Assembly: GCA_016703605.1 (NCBI GenBank)
Contig: JADJBU010000005.1
Coordinates: forward strand, 162,714 to 226,713
DNA length: 64,000 bases
From: Candidatus Villigracilis adiacens
GTDB taxonomy: Bacteria > Chloroflexota > Anaerolineae > Anaerolineales > Villigracilaceae
Direction: 5' to 3'
Shown: in pieces, positions 32,562 to 40,818 of the stretch
How positions within the stretch are numbered: position 1 is the first letter of the stretch
How the letters are laid out: each line of letters begins with the position of its first letter
Position numbers and translations under genes: made by a program
The notes under the pieces: generated by a model
Seen by the model: the letters and a program-made list of their open reading frames with translations, nothing else
What the model was told of the DNA's origin: nothing
Databases searched by the model: none

Positions 32562-35090
32562 ATGTTTGCCAACCTCGAACCCATCTCCTTCCTAGCCGGT
32601 TTCCTGACAGCCACCATCCTGTGGTTCGTCGTCACCCGCTCGCGCCCGCTGATCGACGAAATGCGCCAGATCTGGAAGGAACAGCGCGAACTCGCCCAAT
32701 CCCGCAAGACGAACACCGTCGAAGAAAACCACCGCCGCCTGGCGCTGCGCCGCGCGCAGGGGATGCACATCGCCGCCCAACTCTTCGCATTGGACGACAT
32801 CCTCCAGGAACCGACCGTCCTTACCCCCCCCGCACCAATCGCGCCGGGAGCAGCCGCCCGCTTCGAAAATGTCGTCACCCAAAGCCTGCCCTACCTGCCC
32901 GCCTGGCCCGAACTCGCCGCCATCTACCAGCCGCATACATTGACCCTTCCGCAAGCCCTGGCAGGCGGAGCCAACCTCGTCATCATCGGTCAGCCCGGAA
33001 TGGGCAAAACCGTCGCATTGGCATATCTCGCCAGCCTCGCCGCAAACCGCAGCGAAAAACTGGGCAGGCAGCAGGATGCCATCCCCTTTCACCTGCATGT
33101 CGCCGATTTGCAGTTACCGGTGAAAGACCCCAGGAACATCCTCAACCCGATCATCGAATCCGTTTCAGAAAACGCGCCGGTCTTCGACGCGGGGAAAATC
33201 CCGGCATTTGTGCAAAACGCATTCAAGAGCGGCAAAGCCCTTTTCCTTGTGGACGGCTTCGACGAAATCACGCCGGACGAACAAAATCTTGTTTCCGATT
33301 TTTTCAAAACGCTGCTAAACGAACACCCCGACATTCAGATCGTCACCACCGGCGCGCCCGAACACCTGGACGGTCTCATCCTGCTTGGGTTCGTCCCCCT
33401 TTCGCTCTCCGCCTGGAACGAAAGAGCGAACGCAAAATTTATCACCGCCTGGGGCGAATTATGGATGCGCACCATTGCGCTGGAAGCCTGGGCGCAAACC
33501 GGACCCGGATACGTGGACCCGCTTCTTGTCAACTCCTGGCTTGGTTCTGTTACTGGAAACTTATCTCCCCTTGAACTGACTCTCAAGGTCTGGGGCGCGT
33601 ACGCGGGAGACAGTCTCGGTCCGCATGTCTTGGAGTCAATCGCCACCCACATCCGCCGCATCGCCCCGGCGAACACGCCCGTCGCCGCGCTGGAGACCCT
33701 TGCCATGCAGGTCGTCATCAGCGCCGACCCGGTCTTCGATCCGCGTAAGGCGCGGGAATGGGTGAAATCCTTCGAGGTGGCTGAAACTCCCGAAGGCGAA
33801 CCAGTTCCAACGTCCGAAGGTGAGGCGAAGGAAATTAATCCAACCACCCGGACGCGCAAAAAGGTCGAGAAGGTATCCACCCCCACGCATGGGTTGTTAT
33901 CAAAAATGACCGCCAGCGGACTGCTGGTCTCGCACCCGAACAACCGGATGCGATTCGTTCACCCCGTTTTTGCCGGATACCTCGCCGGTCACGCGCTGAC
34001 CAATTACAACGCGGATGAAACCCTGCTCAACCAACCGGACTGGTCGGGAAAAAACCTTGCCATGCGCTACATTGCCGCTCACGGCGACGCGAGCCGCCTG
34101 GCGCAATATATGATGGGGTATTCGCGCCTGCCGATGCACCGCTCACTGTTCGAAGCCGCGCGCTGGCTGCGAGACGCGCCGCGCAATGCTCCGTGGCGGG
34201 GAAAGATGTTCAGCCTGCTCGCTGAAATCCTGCAAACAGACGGACTGCCGCTCGGTCTGCGCGGACAGGCATTGGCGGCTTTCATTTACAGCAACGATCC
34301 CGCTGCCGCTTCTTTATTCCGGCAGTTTGCCTCGTCCAAGTCTTTCGAACTCATTCATCTTGCCATCCTGGGCATCGGCGCGACACGCGATGCAAAATCG
34401 CTGAAATTATTGGAAGGGGCGTTGCAGGCTCCCAGCGTATCGGTCAAACGCGCCGCCTGCATGGCGCTTGCCGCCATCGGCAGCATCGAAGCGATGGAGA
34501 TCGCCGCGCGCGCATTGTTGAACGGCGAAGAGGACGTTCGCCGCGCCGCGGGCGAGGCGGTCGCCAACGACCCGAACGAAGGTCACTCGATGTTGAAGGA
34601 TGGCATCGGCATCAACGATATCCTCCTGCGCCGCGCCGCCATTTATGGGCTGGGACGCGTCATGGAAGACTGGGCGCTCGACCTTTTGAAGAAGGTCCAG
34701 ATCGAAGACGATCAATGGGTGGTGCGCAATGCCGCCACCGAAGTGATCGACATGCGGACGAAGGGCGAAGCCTATTCGCCGGTAAAAACCAGCGCCCCGT
34801 CCGACACGCCCTGGCTGGTGGAATTTGCCGCAAAGAAGGGCGTGGGCGTATCGCCGGGCGTTCCGGCAACCGACATCCTGCTCGTGGCTTTAAGAGACGA
34901 AGACCCCGAAGTCCGCCTTGCCTCGCTGCAACTGCTCAAATTCACGCCGCAGGAGCATGTCTTGAAATATCTCTACGAAGCCATGCAGGACGACGACACG
35001 GAACTAAGGGAATACACGTTCAACGCCTTATGGGAACTTGGCTCCGCGGGGGTCAAACTTCCCGATCCTTCAGAATATGGATTGAATTGA
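32562..35090 (+). CDS. Membrane-anchored NACHT ATPase with HEAT repeats
   Basis: 842 residues. N-terminal membrane segment (ISFLAGFLTATILWFVV, ~6-22) and a basic linker; NACHT-type STAND ATPase with Walker A IIGQPGMGKTVALAY (~144-158) and Walker B ALFLVDGFDEI (~226-236), then the winged-helix-like region (FVHPVFAGYLAGHAL), and a C-terminal stack of HEAT/PBS-type helices (LLEGALQAPSVSVKRAACMA; ALRDEDPEVRLASLQLL). STAND proteins sense ligands and oligomerise; many bacterial ones are antiviral. No separate effector domain is visible, so the role is open. It lies 9 bases after the zinc-ribbon gene and 1 base before ssnA, so it is likely co-transcribed. Confidence 0.82.
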   Translation: MFANLEPISFLAGFLTATILWFVVTRSRPLIDEMRQIWKEQRELAQSRKTNTVEENHRRLALRRAQGMHIAAQLFALDDILQEPTVLTPPAPIAPGAAARFENVVTQSLPYLPAWPELAAIYQPHTLTLPQALAGGANLVIIGQPGMGKTVALAYLASLAANRSEKLGRQQDAIPFHLHVADLQLPVKDPRNILNPIIESVSENAPVFDAGKIPAFVQNAFKSGKALFLVDGFDEITPDEQNLVSDFFKTLLNEHPDIQIVTTGAPEHLDGLILLGFVPLSLSAWNERANAKFITAWGELWMRTIALEAWAQTGPGYVDPLLVNSWLGSVTGNLSPLELTLKVWGAYAGDSLGPHVLESIATHIRRIAPANTPVAALETLAMQVVISADPVFDPRKAREWVKSFEVAETPEGEPVPTSEGEAKEINPTTRTRKKVEKVSTPTHGLLSKMTASGLLVSHPNNRMRFVHPVFAGYLAGHALTNYNADETLLNQPDWSGKNLAMRYIAAHGDASRLAQYMMGYSRLPMHRSLFEAARWLRDAPRNAPWRGKMFSLLAEILQTDGLPLGLRGQALAAFIYSNDPAAASLFRQFASSKSFELIHLAILGIGATRDAKSLKLLEGALQAPSVSVKRAACMALAAIGSIEAMEIAARALLNGEEDVRRAAGEAVANDPNEGHSMLKDGIGINDILLRRAAIYGLGRVMEDWALDLLKKVQIEDDQWVVRNAATEVIDMRTKGEAYSPVKTSAPSDTPWLVEFAAKKGVGVSPGVPATDILLVALRDEDPEVRLASLQLLKFTPQEHVLKYLYEAMQDDDTELREYTFNALWELGSAGVKLPDPSEYGLN

Positions 35091-35091
35091 C

Positions 35092-36444
35092 ATGCTGATC
35101 ACGAACGCGAACCTCATCACCTGGGAAACGCCCAACCGCGTTCTCCCGAACCATGCCATCCTGATCGAAGGCGATGTAATCAAAGAGATCGGGACGACGC
35201 GCTCCCTGACCGCCAAATACCCAAAAATGAAGCCGGTGGATGCCAATGGGCAATACGTAATGCCCGGCGGTATTTGCGCCCACACCCATTATTACGGCGC
35301 ATTCGCGCGCGGCATGGCGATTCCCGGGCCCGCGCCAAAGGATTTCCCCGACATCCTCAAAAAACTTTGGTGGCCCCTCGACCGCTCGCTCGACGCGGAG
35401 GGAGTCCGCTATTCGGCTTTGGTCTGCCTGGCGGACGCCATCAAACATGGCACAACGACGTTGATCGACCATCACGCCTCACCCAACGCGATAGACGGCT
35501 CGCTGGATGTCATTGCCGACGCCGTGGACAAAAGCGGGTTGCGCAGCGTGCTTTGCTACGAAGTCACCGACCGCGACGGGGTCGAAAAAGCGAATGCCGG
35601 GATTCAGGAAAATGCGCGTTTCATGAAGCGCCTCGCCTCGAATCCGCACCCGAGGCTGGCAGCCGCCTTCGGGCTTCATGCCAGTCTGACGCTTTCAGGC
35701 GCGACCCTGCAAGCCTGCGCCGCCGCCGTCCCCGAAGGGATGGGCTTCCACGTCCACACCGCCGAACACGAATCAGACGAATACGACAGCCTGCAAAAAT
35801 CCAATATGCGCGTCATTGACCGCCTGCATAAACACGGCATCCTCGGTCCGAAGACCATCACCGCCCACGGCGTCCACTTCGATGCGCGCGAGATGGAAAT
35901 CCTCAAAGAGACCGGCGCCTGGCTCACCCACCAGCCGCGCTCCAATATGAACAACGGCGTCGGCGCAGCGCAGGTCGAGTCCATGCTGCGGCTGGGAATC
36001 AAGGTCTGCCTCGGCAACGACGGCTTCTCCAATTCCATGTGGGACGACTGGAAGGCGGCATATCTCCTGCACAAAGCCGAACACCGCGATCCGCGCCGCA
36101 TGGGCGGATACGACGTCCAGCAAATGGCGGTCTACAACAACGCTGCGCTGGCAGAGGTCTTTTTCCCCAATACACAGATCGGAAGACTCGTCTCCGGCGC
36201 GGCTGCCGACCTGGTCTTCGTGGACTACCATCCCTACACCCCGCTCACCGACGGCAACCTGCCCTGGCATATCCTCTTCGGCTTCCAGCAAAGCATGGTG
36301 ACCTCGACCATGGTCGCCGGGAAATTCCTGATGAAAGACCGCGAACTTCTGACGCTTGACGAAGCCGAGATCGCCGCGCGCGCAAGGGAAATTGCCCCGC
36401 GCATTTGGAAGAAGTACGAAGAGGAAGTTGCGAAGGTTATTTAA
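35092..36444 (+). CDS. ssnA: SsnA-type aminohydrolase / chlorohydrolase
   Basis: 450 residues, normal for the family. A metal-dependent amidohydrolase barrel: first metal motif GGICAHTHYYGAFARGM (~59-75), histidines in GFHVHTAEHESDEY (~218-231) and HGVHF, and the catalytic aspartate in GNDGFSNSMWDDW. SsnA is linked in other bacteria to selenium/purine-type hydroxylase gene sets, but none is here. The start follows the NACHT stop by one base. It may deaminate a heterocycle; the substrate is unknown. Confidence 0.85.
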   Translation: MLITNANLITWETPNRVLPNHAILIEGDVIKEIGTTRSLTAKYPKMKPVDANGQYVMPGGICAHTHYYGAFARGMAIPGPAPKDFPDILKKLWWPLDRSLDAEGVRYSALVCLADAIKHGTTTLIDHHASPNAIDGSLDVIADAVDKSGLRSVLCYEVTDRDGVEKANAGIQENARFMKRLASNPHPRLAAAFGLHASLTLSGATLQACAAAVPEGMGFHVHTAEHESDEYDSLQKSNMRVIDRLHKHGILGPKTITAHGVHFDAREMEILKETGAWLTHQPRSNMNNGVGAAQVESMLRLGIKVCLGNDGFSNSMWDDWKAAYLLHKAEHRDPRRMGGYDVQQMAVYNNAALAEVFFPNTQIGRLVSGAAADLVFVDYHPYTPLTDGNLPWHILFGFQQSMVTSTMVAGKFLMKDRELLTLDEAEIAARAREIAPRIWKKYEEEVAKVI

Positions 36445-36446
36445 CG

Positions 36447-36562
36447 CAGCAGCGCAAGGTTTACCTTGCGCCGTAAGGGGCGACCCGTCCAATTTACCGG
36501 GAACCTTGATGCGTCCCGCTGAAAGCGGGAAGAGAGTCGCCCTTTGGACGGGTTAACATGAG
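36447..36562. repeat. Nested hairpins between ssnA and npdG
   Basis: A GCGCAAGG / CCTTGCGC stem (36457-36477 region), then GGGGCGACCCGTCCAA pairing with GTCGCCC and TTGGACGGGTT further right, with an inner CCCGCTGAAAGCGGG hairpin. The 115-base structure looks like a dispersed structured repeat; it may stop or attenuate transcription between the two genes. Confidence 0.55.
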
Positions 36563-36590
36563 TTAATGCAATCAACGGAGTCTTACGTAT

Positions 36591-37265
36591 ATGAACAACA
36601 GTCAACTTTTGCTAAAGATCGCGATCCTCGGCGGCACAGGCAAGGAGGGCAAGGGGCTTGCCTACCGCTGGGCGTTGGGCGGATACCACGTTCTGATTGG
36701 TTCGCGGAGCGAAGAGAAAGCCATCACAGCCGCGCAGGAAATACAGGGAATGCTCGGGGAGGGCATCTCGATTGCCGGTATGGACAACGCCCTCGCCGCA
36801 AAAGAAGCCGACATCATCGTATTGACCGTCCCCTACGCCGCGCACCGCGACACCCTCGAAACGGTCAAAGAGCAGTTGGAAGGAAAAATCCTCGTGGATG
36901 TGACCGTGCCGCTTGTGCCGCCGAAGGTCGCCACGGTCCAAATGCCCGCCGCCGGGTCTGCCGCGCAGGAAGCCAGGCAAATCCTCGGTGAAGGCGTGGA
37001 AGTTTGCGCCGCATTTCAAAATATATCCCACGAACATTTGCTGGGCAACGAAGGCGTGGAATGCGATGTGCTCGTAACCGGCACCAGCAAGGACGCGCGT
37101 TCCGAGGTCATCAAACTTGTCGAAGCCGCCGGTCTGCGCGGTTGGGATGCGGGTCCGCTCGAGAATTCGGTGGTGGTCGAGGGTCTCACCAGCGTATTGA
37201 TCGGCATCAACAAAAAATACGGCTCGACCCATGCGGGGATCAAGATCACGGGTATTTCAAAGTAA
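36591..37265 (+). CDS. npdG: NADPH-dependent F420 reductase
   Basis: 224 residues. It transfers hydride between NADPH and coenzyme F420. N-terminal Rossmann fold with KIAILGGTGKEGKGLAYRWA (~10-29) and the NADP-preferring GSRSEEKA (~36-43), then the family motifs LTVPYAAHRDTL, DVTVPLVPPK and a C-terminal GPLENSVVVEGLTSVLIGIN. GGAG lies 10 bases upstream of the ATG. It heads the F420 block and is followed by cofE. Confidence 0.92.
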   Translation: MNNSQLLLKIAILGGTGKEGKGLAYRWALGGYHVLIGSRSEEKAITAAQEIQGMLGEGISIAGMDNALAAKEADIIVLTVPYAAHRDTLETVKEQLEGKILVDVTVPLVPPKVATVQMPAAGSAAQEARQILGEGVEVCAAFQNISHEHLLGNEGVECDVLVTGTSKDARSEVIKLVEAAGLRGWDAGPLENSVVVEGLTSVLIGINKKYGSTHAGIKITGISK

Positions 37266-37271
37266 TCCGTG

Positions 37272-37304
37272 ATGCGGGATGTATAAAAATTAAGCATCCC
37301 GCAT
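37272..37304 (+). terminator. Hairpin between npdG and cofE
   Basis: ATGCGGGATG (37272-37281) and CATCCCGCAT (37295-37304), perfect 10-base arms, 16 bases before the cofE ATG. No T run, so attenuator or processing hairpin rather than a firm terminator. Confidence 0.45.
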
Positions 37305-37319
37305 TATGCATCAAGCACA

Positions 37320-38075
37320 ATGTCGCTAACCCTCACCCCTCTCAATAACATCCCCCTTATCCGCCACGGAGACAACCTGGCGGATATTATTCTTAATGCC
37401 ATGCCAAATACAGGCTTGGAACTGCAAGACAACGACATATTCGTCCTCGCCCAAAAGATCGTCAGCAAATCCGAAGGACGCATGGTCAACCTTGCGGATG
37501 TCGAACCGTCTCCACGGGCTAAAGAGTTATCCATACAGGTGGAAAAAGACCCGCGCCTGATCGAATGGATATTACGCGAAAGCAATGAAGTCCTGAGAGT
37601 CCGCAAGGATGTGCTGATCGTCGAACATCGGCTCGGCTTTGTGTGCGCGAACGCGGGCATCGACCATTCCAACGTCAACCCGGATGAAGACTTCGTCCTG
37701 CTCCTGCCTGAAGACCCCGACCTTTCTGCAAGAAATTTGCGCGAGGAAATCTATAAAACCACGGGAAAGACCACAGGCGTGATGATCATCGACTCGCACG
37801 GGCGGGCCTGGCGCAACGGCACAGTCGGCGTGTGCATCGGGTTGGGCGGCATCCCGGCCCTGGTCGACGAGCGCGGCTGGCAGGACCTGTTCGGCTACAC
37901 CCTCAAAGCCACCATCGTCGGGGTCGCGGATGAACTTGCCGCAGCCGCATCGCTTGTAATGGGGCAGGCCGCCGAAGGGACTCCAGTGACGCATGTGCGC
38001 GGCTTTCCCTATCCTTCAAAGGAAGGCTCCCTCAAGGAACTCATCCGTCCGAAAGATATGGATATGTTTCGGTAA
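37320..38075 (+). CDS. cofE: Coenzyme F420-0:L-glutamate ligase
   Basis: 251 residues. CofE adds gamma-linked glutamates to F420-0 using GTP. It has IPLIRHGDNLADIIL, the conserved DIFVLAQKIVSKSEGR, GFVCANAGIDHSN and LLPEDPDLSARNLREEI, TGKTTGVMIIDSHGR and GVCIGLGGIPALVD. This is the stand-alone form; in actinobacteria CofE is fused to a nitroreductase domain (FbiB), which here is a separate gene at 38544. No Shine-Dalgarno sequence is visible because the hairpin occupies the leader. Confidence 0.95.
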   Translation: MSLTLTPLNNIPLIRHGDNLADIILNAMPNTGLELQDNDIFVLAQKIVSKSEGRMVNLADVEPSPRAKELSIQVEKDPRLIEWILRESNEVLRVRKDVLIVEHRLGFVCANAGIDHSNVNPDEDFVLLLPEDPDLSARNLREEIYKTTGKTTGVMIIDSHGRAWRNGTVGVCIGLGGIPALVDERGWQDLFGYTLKATIVGVADELAAAASLVMGQAAEGTPVTHVRGFPYPSKEGSLKELIRPKDMDMFR

Positions 38076-38079
38076 AACA

Positions 38080-38107
38080 GTAGAACAAGTCTGTAGACTT
38101 GTTCTAC
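38080..38107. repeat. 28-bp palindrome after cofE
   Basis: GTAGAACAAGTCT (38080-38092), two bases, AGACTTGTTCTAC (38095-38107). Perfect 13-base arms, 5 bases after the cofE stop. Same general type as 15339-15371, 61286-61311 and 63475-63500. Confidence 0.75.
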
Positions 38108-38167
38108 TAACAAGAATCTTATACAGGTTTGCTATAAAGACGGCGCAATCATCACCACGGAGGCAGA

Positions 38168-38560
38168 ATGCCATTCCCTGAAAAATTCCTCGACCTCTTC
38201 AAACCTGAAACAAAAGCCTTTCTCTTTCTTTCAACTGTAAACGCGAAGGGACAGCCGCAGGTCTCGCCCGTCTGGTTCGACCACGACGGAGAACACATTC
38301 TCATCAATACCAATGAGGGGCGGCTGAAAGACCGCAACATGAAATCGCAGGCGGATGTGGCGATGGTTATCCAGGACCCGAACGATCCGTACCGCTACCT
38401 CGGGATTCGCGGAAGGGTCGTCTCGTTCACACGCGAAGGCGCAGACGAGCACATCAACAGGCTCTCGATGCGCTATTACAAAAAACCGTGGACATACCGC
38501 GAGGGTCAGAAGCGGATCATCTTCAAGATTCAACCGGTATCCTTTGACGAACACGATTGA
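38168..38560 (+). CDS. PPOX-class F420-dependent oxidoreductase
   Basis: 130 residues, split beta-barrel flavin/deazaflavin-binding fold. Motifs FLFLSTVNAKGQPQVSPVWF (~19-38), INTNEGRLKDRNM and ADVAMVIQDPNDPYRYLGIR fit the Rv1155-like family that binds F420 instead of FMN. GGAGG lies 8 bases before the ATG. Given the neighbours, F420 use is likely. Its last 17 bases overlap the next gene. Confidence 0.85.
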   Translation: MPFPEKFLDLFKPETKAFLFLSTVNAKGQPQVSPVWFDHDGEHILINTNEGRLKDRNMKSQADVAMVIQDPNDPYRYLGIRGRVVSFTREGADEHINRLSMRYYKKPWTYREGQKRIIFKIQPVSFDEHD

Positions 38561-39155
38561 CCTCCGCAACTTCCTGCGCGCCCGCCGCTCGATCCGCCGC
38601 TTCAAACCGGACCCGGTGCCCGATTCGGTCATCCGCGAGATTCTCCACACTGCCGCCTTTGCCCCCTCCGCGCATAACCGGCAGCCCTGGCGTTTTGCCG
38701 TGGTGACGGATTCTTCCGCCAGACAACGGCTCGTCGATTCAATGGCACTCGAATTCCAGCGCGACCTCGAACAAGACGCCCTGCCGCCCGATGAAATTCA
38801 AAAACGCATCGAACGCTCGCGCCAGCGGGTTTCAAACGCGCCGGTCGTTGTCATCCTCTGCGTAGACATGAGCGGGATGGATAAATACCCCGATACAAAA
38901 AGAAGGAAAGCCGAATACATCATCGCCACCCAGTCTGCGGCGAATGCCGGGATGCAATTGCTGCTCGCCGCCCACGCCGAGGGACTCGGGGGCGTTTGGG
39001 TATGCAGCCCGATGTTTGCTCAGAAAACCGTTCAAGGCGCGCTCACCCTGCCCGACACATGGGAACCACAGGCGATGTTCCTGCTTGGGTATCCGGCGGA
39101 GACGCCGCCGCTGCGCGAGCGAAAAAAACTAAAGGATATTTCGATATTTCAATGA
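38544..39155 (+). CDS. Nitroreductase family protein (FbiB C-terminal-domain-like)
   Basis: 203 residues from a TTG start at 38544 (MTNTIDLRNFLRARRSIRRF), which overlaps the PPOX gene by 17 bases. FMN-binding nitroreductase fold: RRSIRRFKPDPVPDSVIREI, AAFAPSAHNRQPWRFAVV, GVWVCSPMF and PPLRERKKLKDI near the end. In mycobacteria the equivalent domain of FbiB reduces dehydro-F420-0 with FMNH2. Its place between cofE and cofD supports that role here (inference). An upstream extension to 38355 is out of phase with real coding and lies inside the PPOX gene. Confidence 0.82.
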   Translation: MTNTIDLRNFLRARRSIRRFKPDPVPDSVIREILHTAAFAPSAHNRQPWRFAVVTDSSARQRLVDSMALEFQRDLEQDALPPDEIQKRIERSRQRVSNAPVVVILCVDMSGMDKYPDTKRRKAEYIIATQSAANAGMQLLLAAHAEGLGGVWVCSPMFAQKTVQGALTLPDTWEPQAMFLLGYPAETPPLRERKKLKDISIFQ

Positions 39156-40066
39156 AAATCACAGCACTTGCGGGCGGGGTCGGCGGCGCAAAGCTGGCGC
39201 ATGGACTGTCCCTCATCCTGCCGCCTGAAGACCTGACTGTCATCGTCAATACCGGGGATGACTTCGAGCATCTCGGTTTGAATATCTCCCCGGACCTCGA
39301 TACCGTCTGTTATACGCTGGCGGGGCTTGCCAACCCTGAAACCGGCTGGGGACGGGTGAACGAAAGTTGGAACGCCTTTGCCAATATCGAGAAACTCGGC
39401 GGACCTGCCTGGTTCCGCCTGGGAGACAGAGACCTGGCGACCCATCTCGAGCGGACAAGGCGACTAAAGGAAGGGAAACCGCTTTCGCAAATTACAAAGG
39501 AATTCTGCGAAGCGTGGAATATCAACCCCACCGTCCTGCCGATGACAGACTCGCCGGTGCGGACGATGGTGGAAACGGAGGAAGGCGAACTGGCGTTTCA
39601 GGAGTATTTTGTCCACAGGCGCTGCGAGCCGCGGGTCAAAGGCTTCAGGTTCGACGGAGTCGACGTCGCTGAACCAGCCCCGGGCGCGAAAGAGGCGCTT
39701 CAGTCGGCTGATGCGGTCATCTTCTGTCCATCGAATCCCTGGGTGAGTATCGATCCCATCCTGCGCGTCGTCAAACAGATCAATAAACCGGTCGTTGCCG
39801 TCTCCCCGATCATCGGCGGCGAGGCGGTGAAGGGACCGGCGGCGAAGATGTACCGTGAACTGGGGATCGAACCCTCGGCGCTGGCGGTGGCGGAACATTA
39901 TCGAACCATCTTGAAGGGTTTTGTGTTAGACAACGCAGATCGCGCATTTATCGAACAGGTCGAATCGATGAAGGTTAAAATCCGGGCAGCCGATACGCTT
40001 ATGAAAAATGTCGAAGACCGCGCGCGCCTCGCGCAGGATGTGCTACACTTCGCCGGGAGTTTATAA
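39152..40066 (+). CDS. cofD: 2-phospho-L-lactate / phosphoenolpyruvate transferase
   Basis: 304 residues from ATG at 39152, which overlaps the nitroreductase stop (ATGA). CofD joins the activated phospholactate or PEP unit to the deazaflavin FO. MKITALAGGVGGAKLAHGLS (1-20) is the nucleotide-binding N-terminus, followed by VNTGDDFEHLGLNISPDLDT, LGDRDLATHLERTRRL, CPSNPWVSIDPIL and VAVSPIIGGEAVKGPAAKM. All are hallmark segments. FO synthase genes (cofG/H or fbiC) are not in the window. Confidence 0.95.
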   Translation: MKITALAGGVGGAKLAHGLSLILPPEDLTVIVNTGDDFEHLGLNISPDLDTVCYTLAGLANPETGWGRVNESWNAFANIEKLGGPAWFRLGDRDLATHLERTRRLKEGKPLSQITKEFCEAWNINPTVLPMTDSPVRTMVETEEGELAFQEYFVHRRCEPRVKGFRFDGVDVAEPAPGAKEALQSADAVIFCPSNPWVSIDPILRVVKQINKPVVAVSPIIGGEAVKGPAAKMYRELGIEPSALAVAEHYRTILKGFVLDNADRAFIEQVESMKVKIRAADTLMKNVEDRARLAQDVLHFAGSL

Positions 40067-40068
40067 CC

Positions 40069-40677
40069 ATGTCACTTTGGGCAATCCTGCCTGTAAAGCC
40101 GCTGCGGCGCGGAAAGTCGCGGCTGGCAGGCACATTAACGGAAGACGAACGCGCCGCTTTAAACGAGGAATTATTGGAACGAACCCTTCGCACTCTTTCG
40201 AGTTTGAAGGAACTGGATAAAGTGCTGGTCGTCAGCCGCGACTCGCACGCGTTGACCATCGCCCGCAATCACGGCGCAAAGACGGTGCAGGAGGACGGAC
40301 AGCCACACTTGAACACGGCTTTAGCCCGCGCTTCGGTGGTGGCTCAGGTCCATGCGACGCAGGGGGTGCTGGTGCTGCCGGTTGACCTGCCGCTTCTGAC
40401 TCCCGACGATGTGGTCGCGCTGATCGACAGGGCGACCAAGCCCCCGGTTGTGGTCATTGCGCCGGACCGTCATCACAAGGGGACGAATGCCCTGTTGATG
40501 GTCCCTGCCGGGCAGATCGAATATGAGTTTGGCGAAGGTTCGTTTCAACGCCATTGTGAACGCGCCATTCAATCCGGCGCAAGGCTCGAGGTTGTAGACC
40601 TTCCAACGCTGGGACTCGATCTCGACGACCCGGAAGACCTTGAGTTGATACGCAAGATCGAATCTCAAAAAGTATAG
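40069..40677 (+). CDS. cofC: 2-phospho-L-lactate / PEP guanylyltransferase
   Basis: 202 residues, a nucleotidyltransferase of the CofC/FbiD family that activates 2-phospholactate (or PEP) with GTP for CofD. N-terminal LWAILPVKPLRRGKSRLAGT (~3-22), the metal-binding VLPVDLPLLTPDDV, VVVIAPDRHHKGTNALLM and FGEGSFQRH. It starts 2 bases after cofD. A terminator follows at 40688. Confidence 0.93.
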   Translation: MSLWAILPVKPLRRGKSRLAGTLTEDERAALNEELLERTLRTLSSLKELDKVLVVSRDSHALTIARNHGAKTVQEDGQPHLNTALARASVVAQVHATQGVLVLPVDLPLLTPDDVVALIDRATKPPVVVIAPDRHHKGTNALLMVPAGQIEYEFGEGSFQRHCERAIQSGARLEVVDLPTLGLDLDDPEDLELIRKIESQKV

Positions 40678-40687
40678 ACATTCATAC

Positions 40688-40740
40688 GCCACATGTTTCG
40701 TAAACCCTATGAATTTTGCGAAACCTGTGGCAAAATTTTT
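40688..40740 (+). terminator. Terminator of the F420 biosynthesis operon
   Basis: GCCACATGTTTCG (40688-40700) pairs with CGAAACCTGTGGC (40719-40731, one bulge) and is followed by AAAATTTTT. It lies 11 bases after the cofC stop. Confidence 0.75.
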
Positions 40741-40818
40741 ATCAATTGTCTGACAACCGATTAGAGTTTAAATCTAACGAACACAGCCGTATCAATCACC
40801 CCACAAAAGGAGAATGCC

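Noticed and set aside
38355..38543. Longer N-terminus for the nitroreductase
   Set aside because: Lies fully within the PPOX gene in another frame and is Arg/Ser/Thr-rich.
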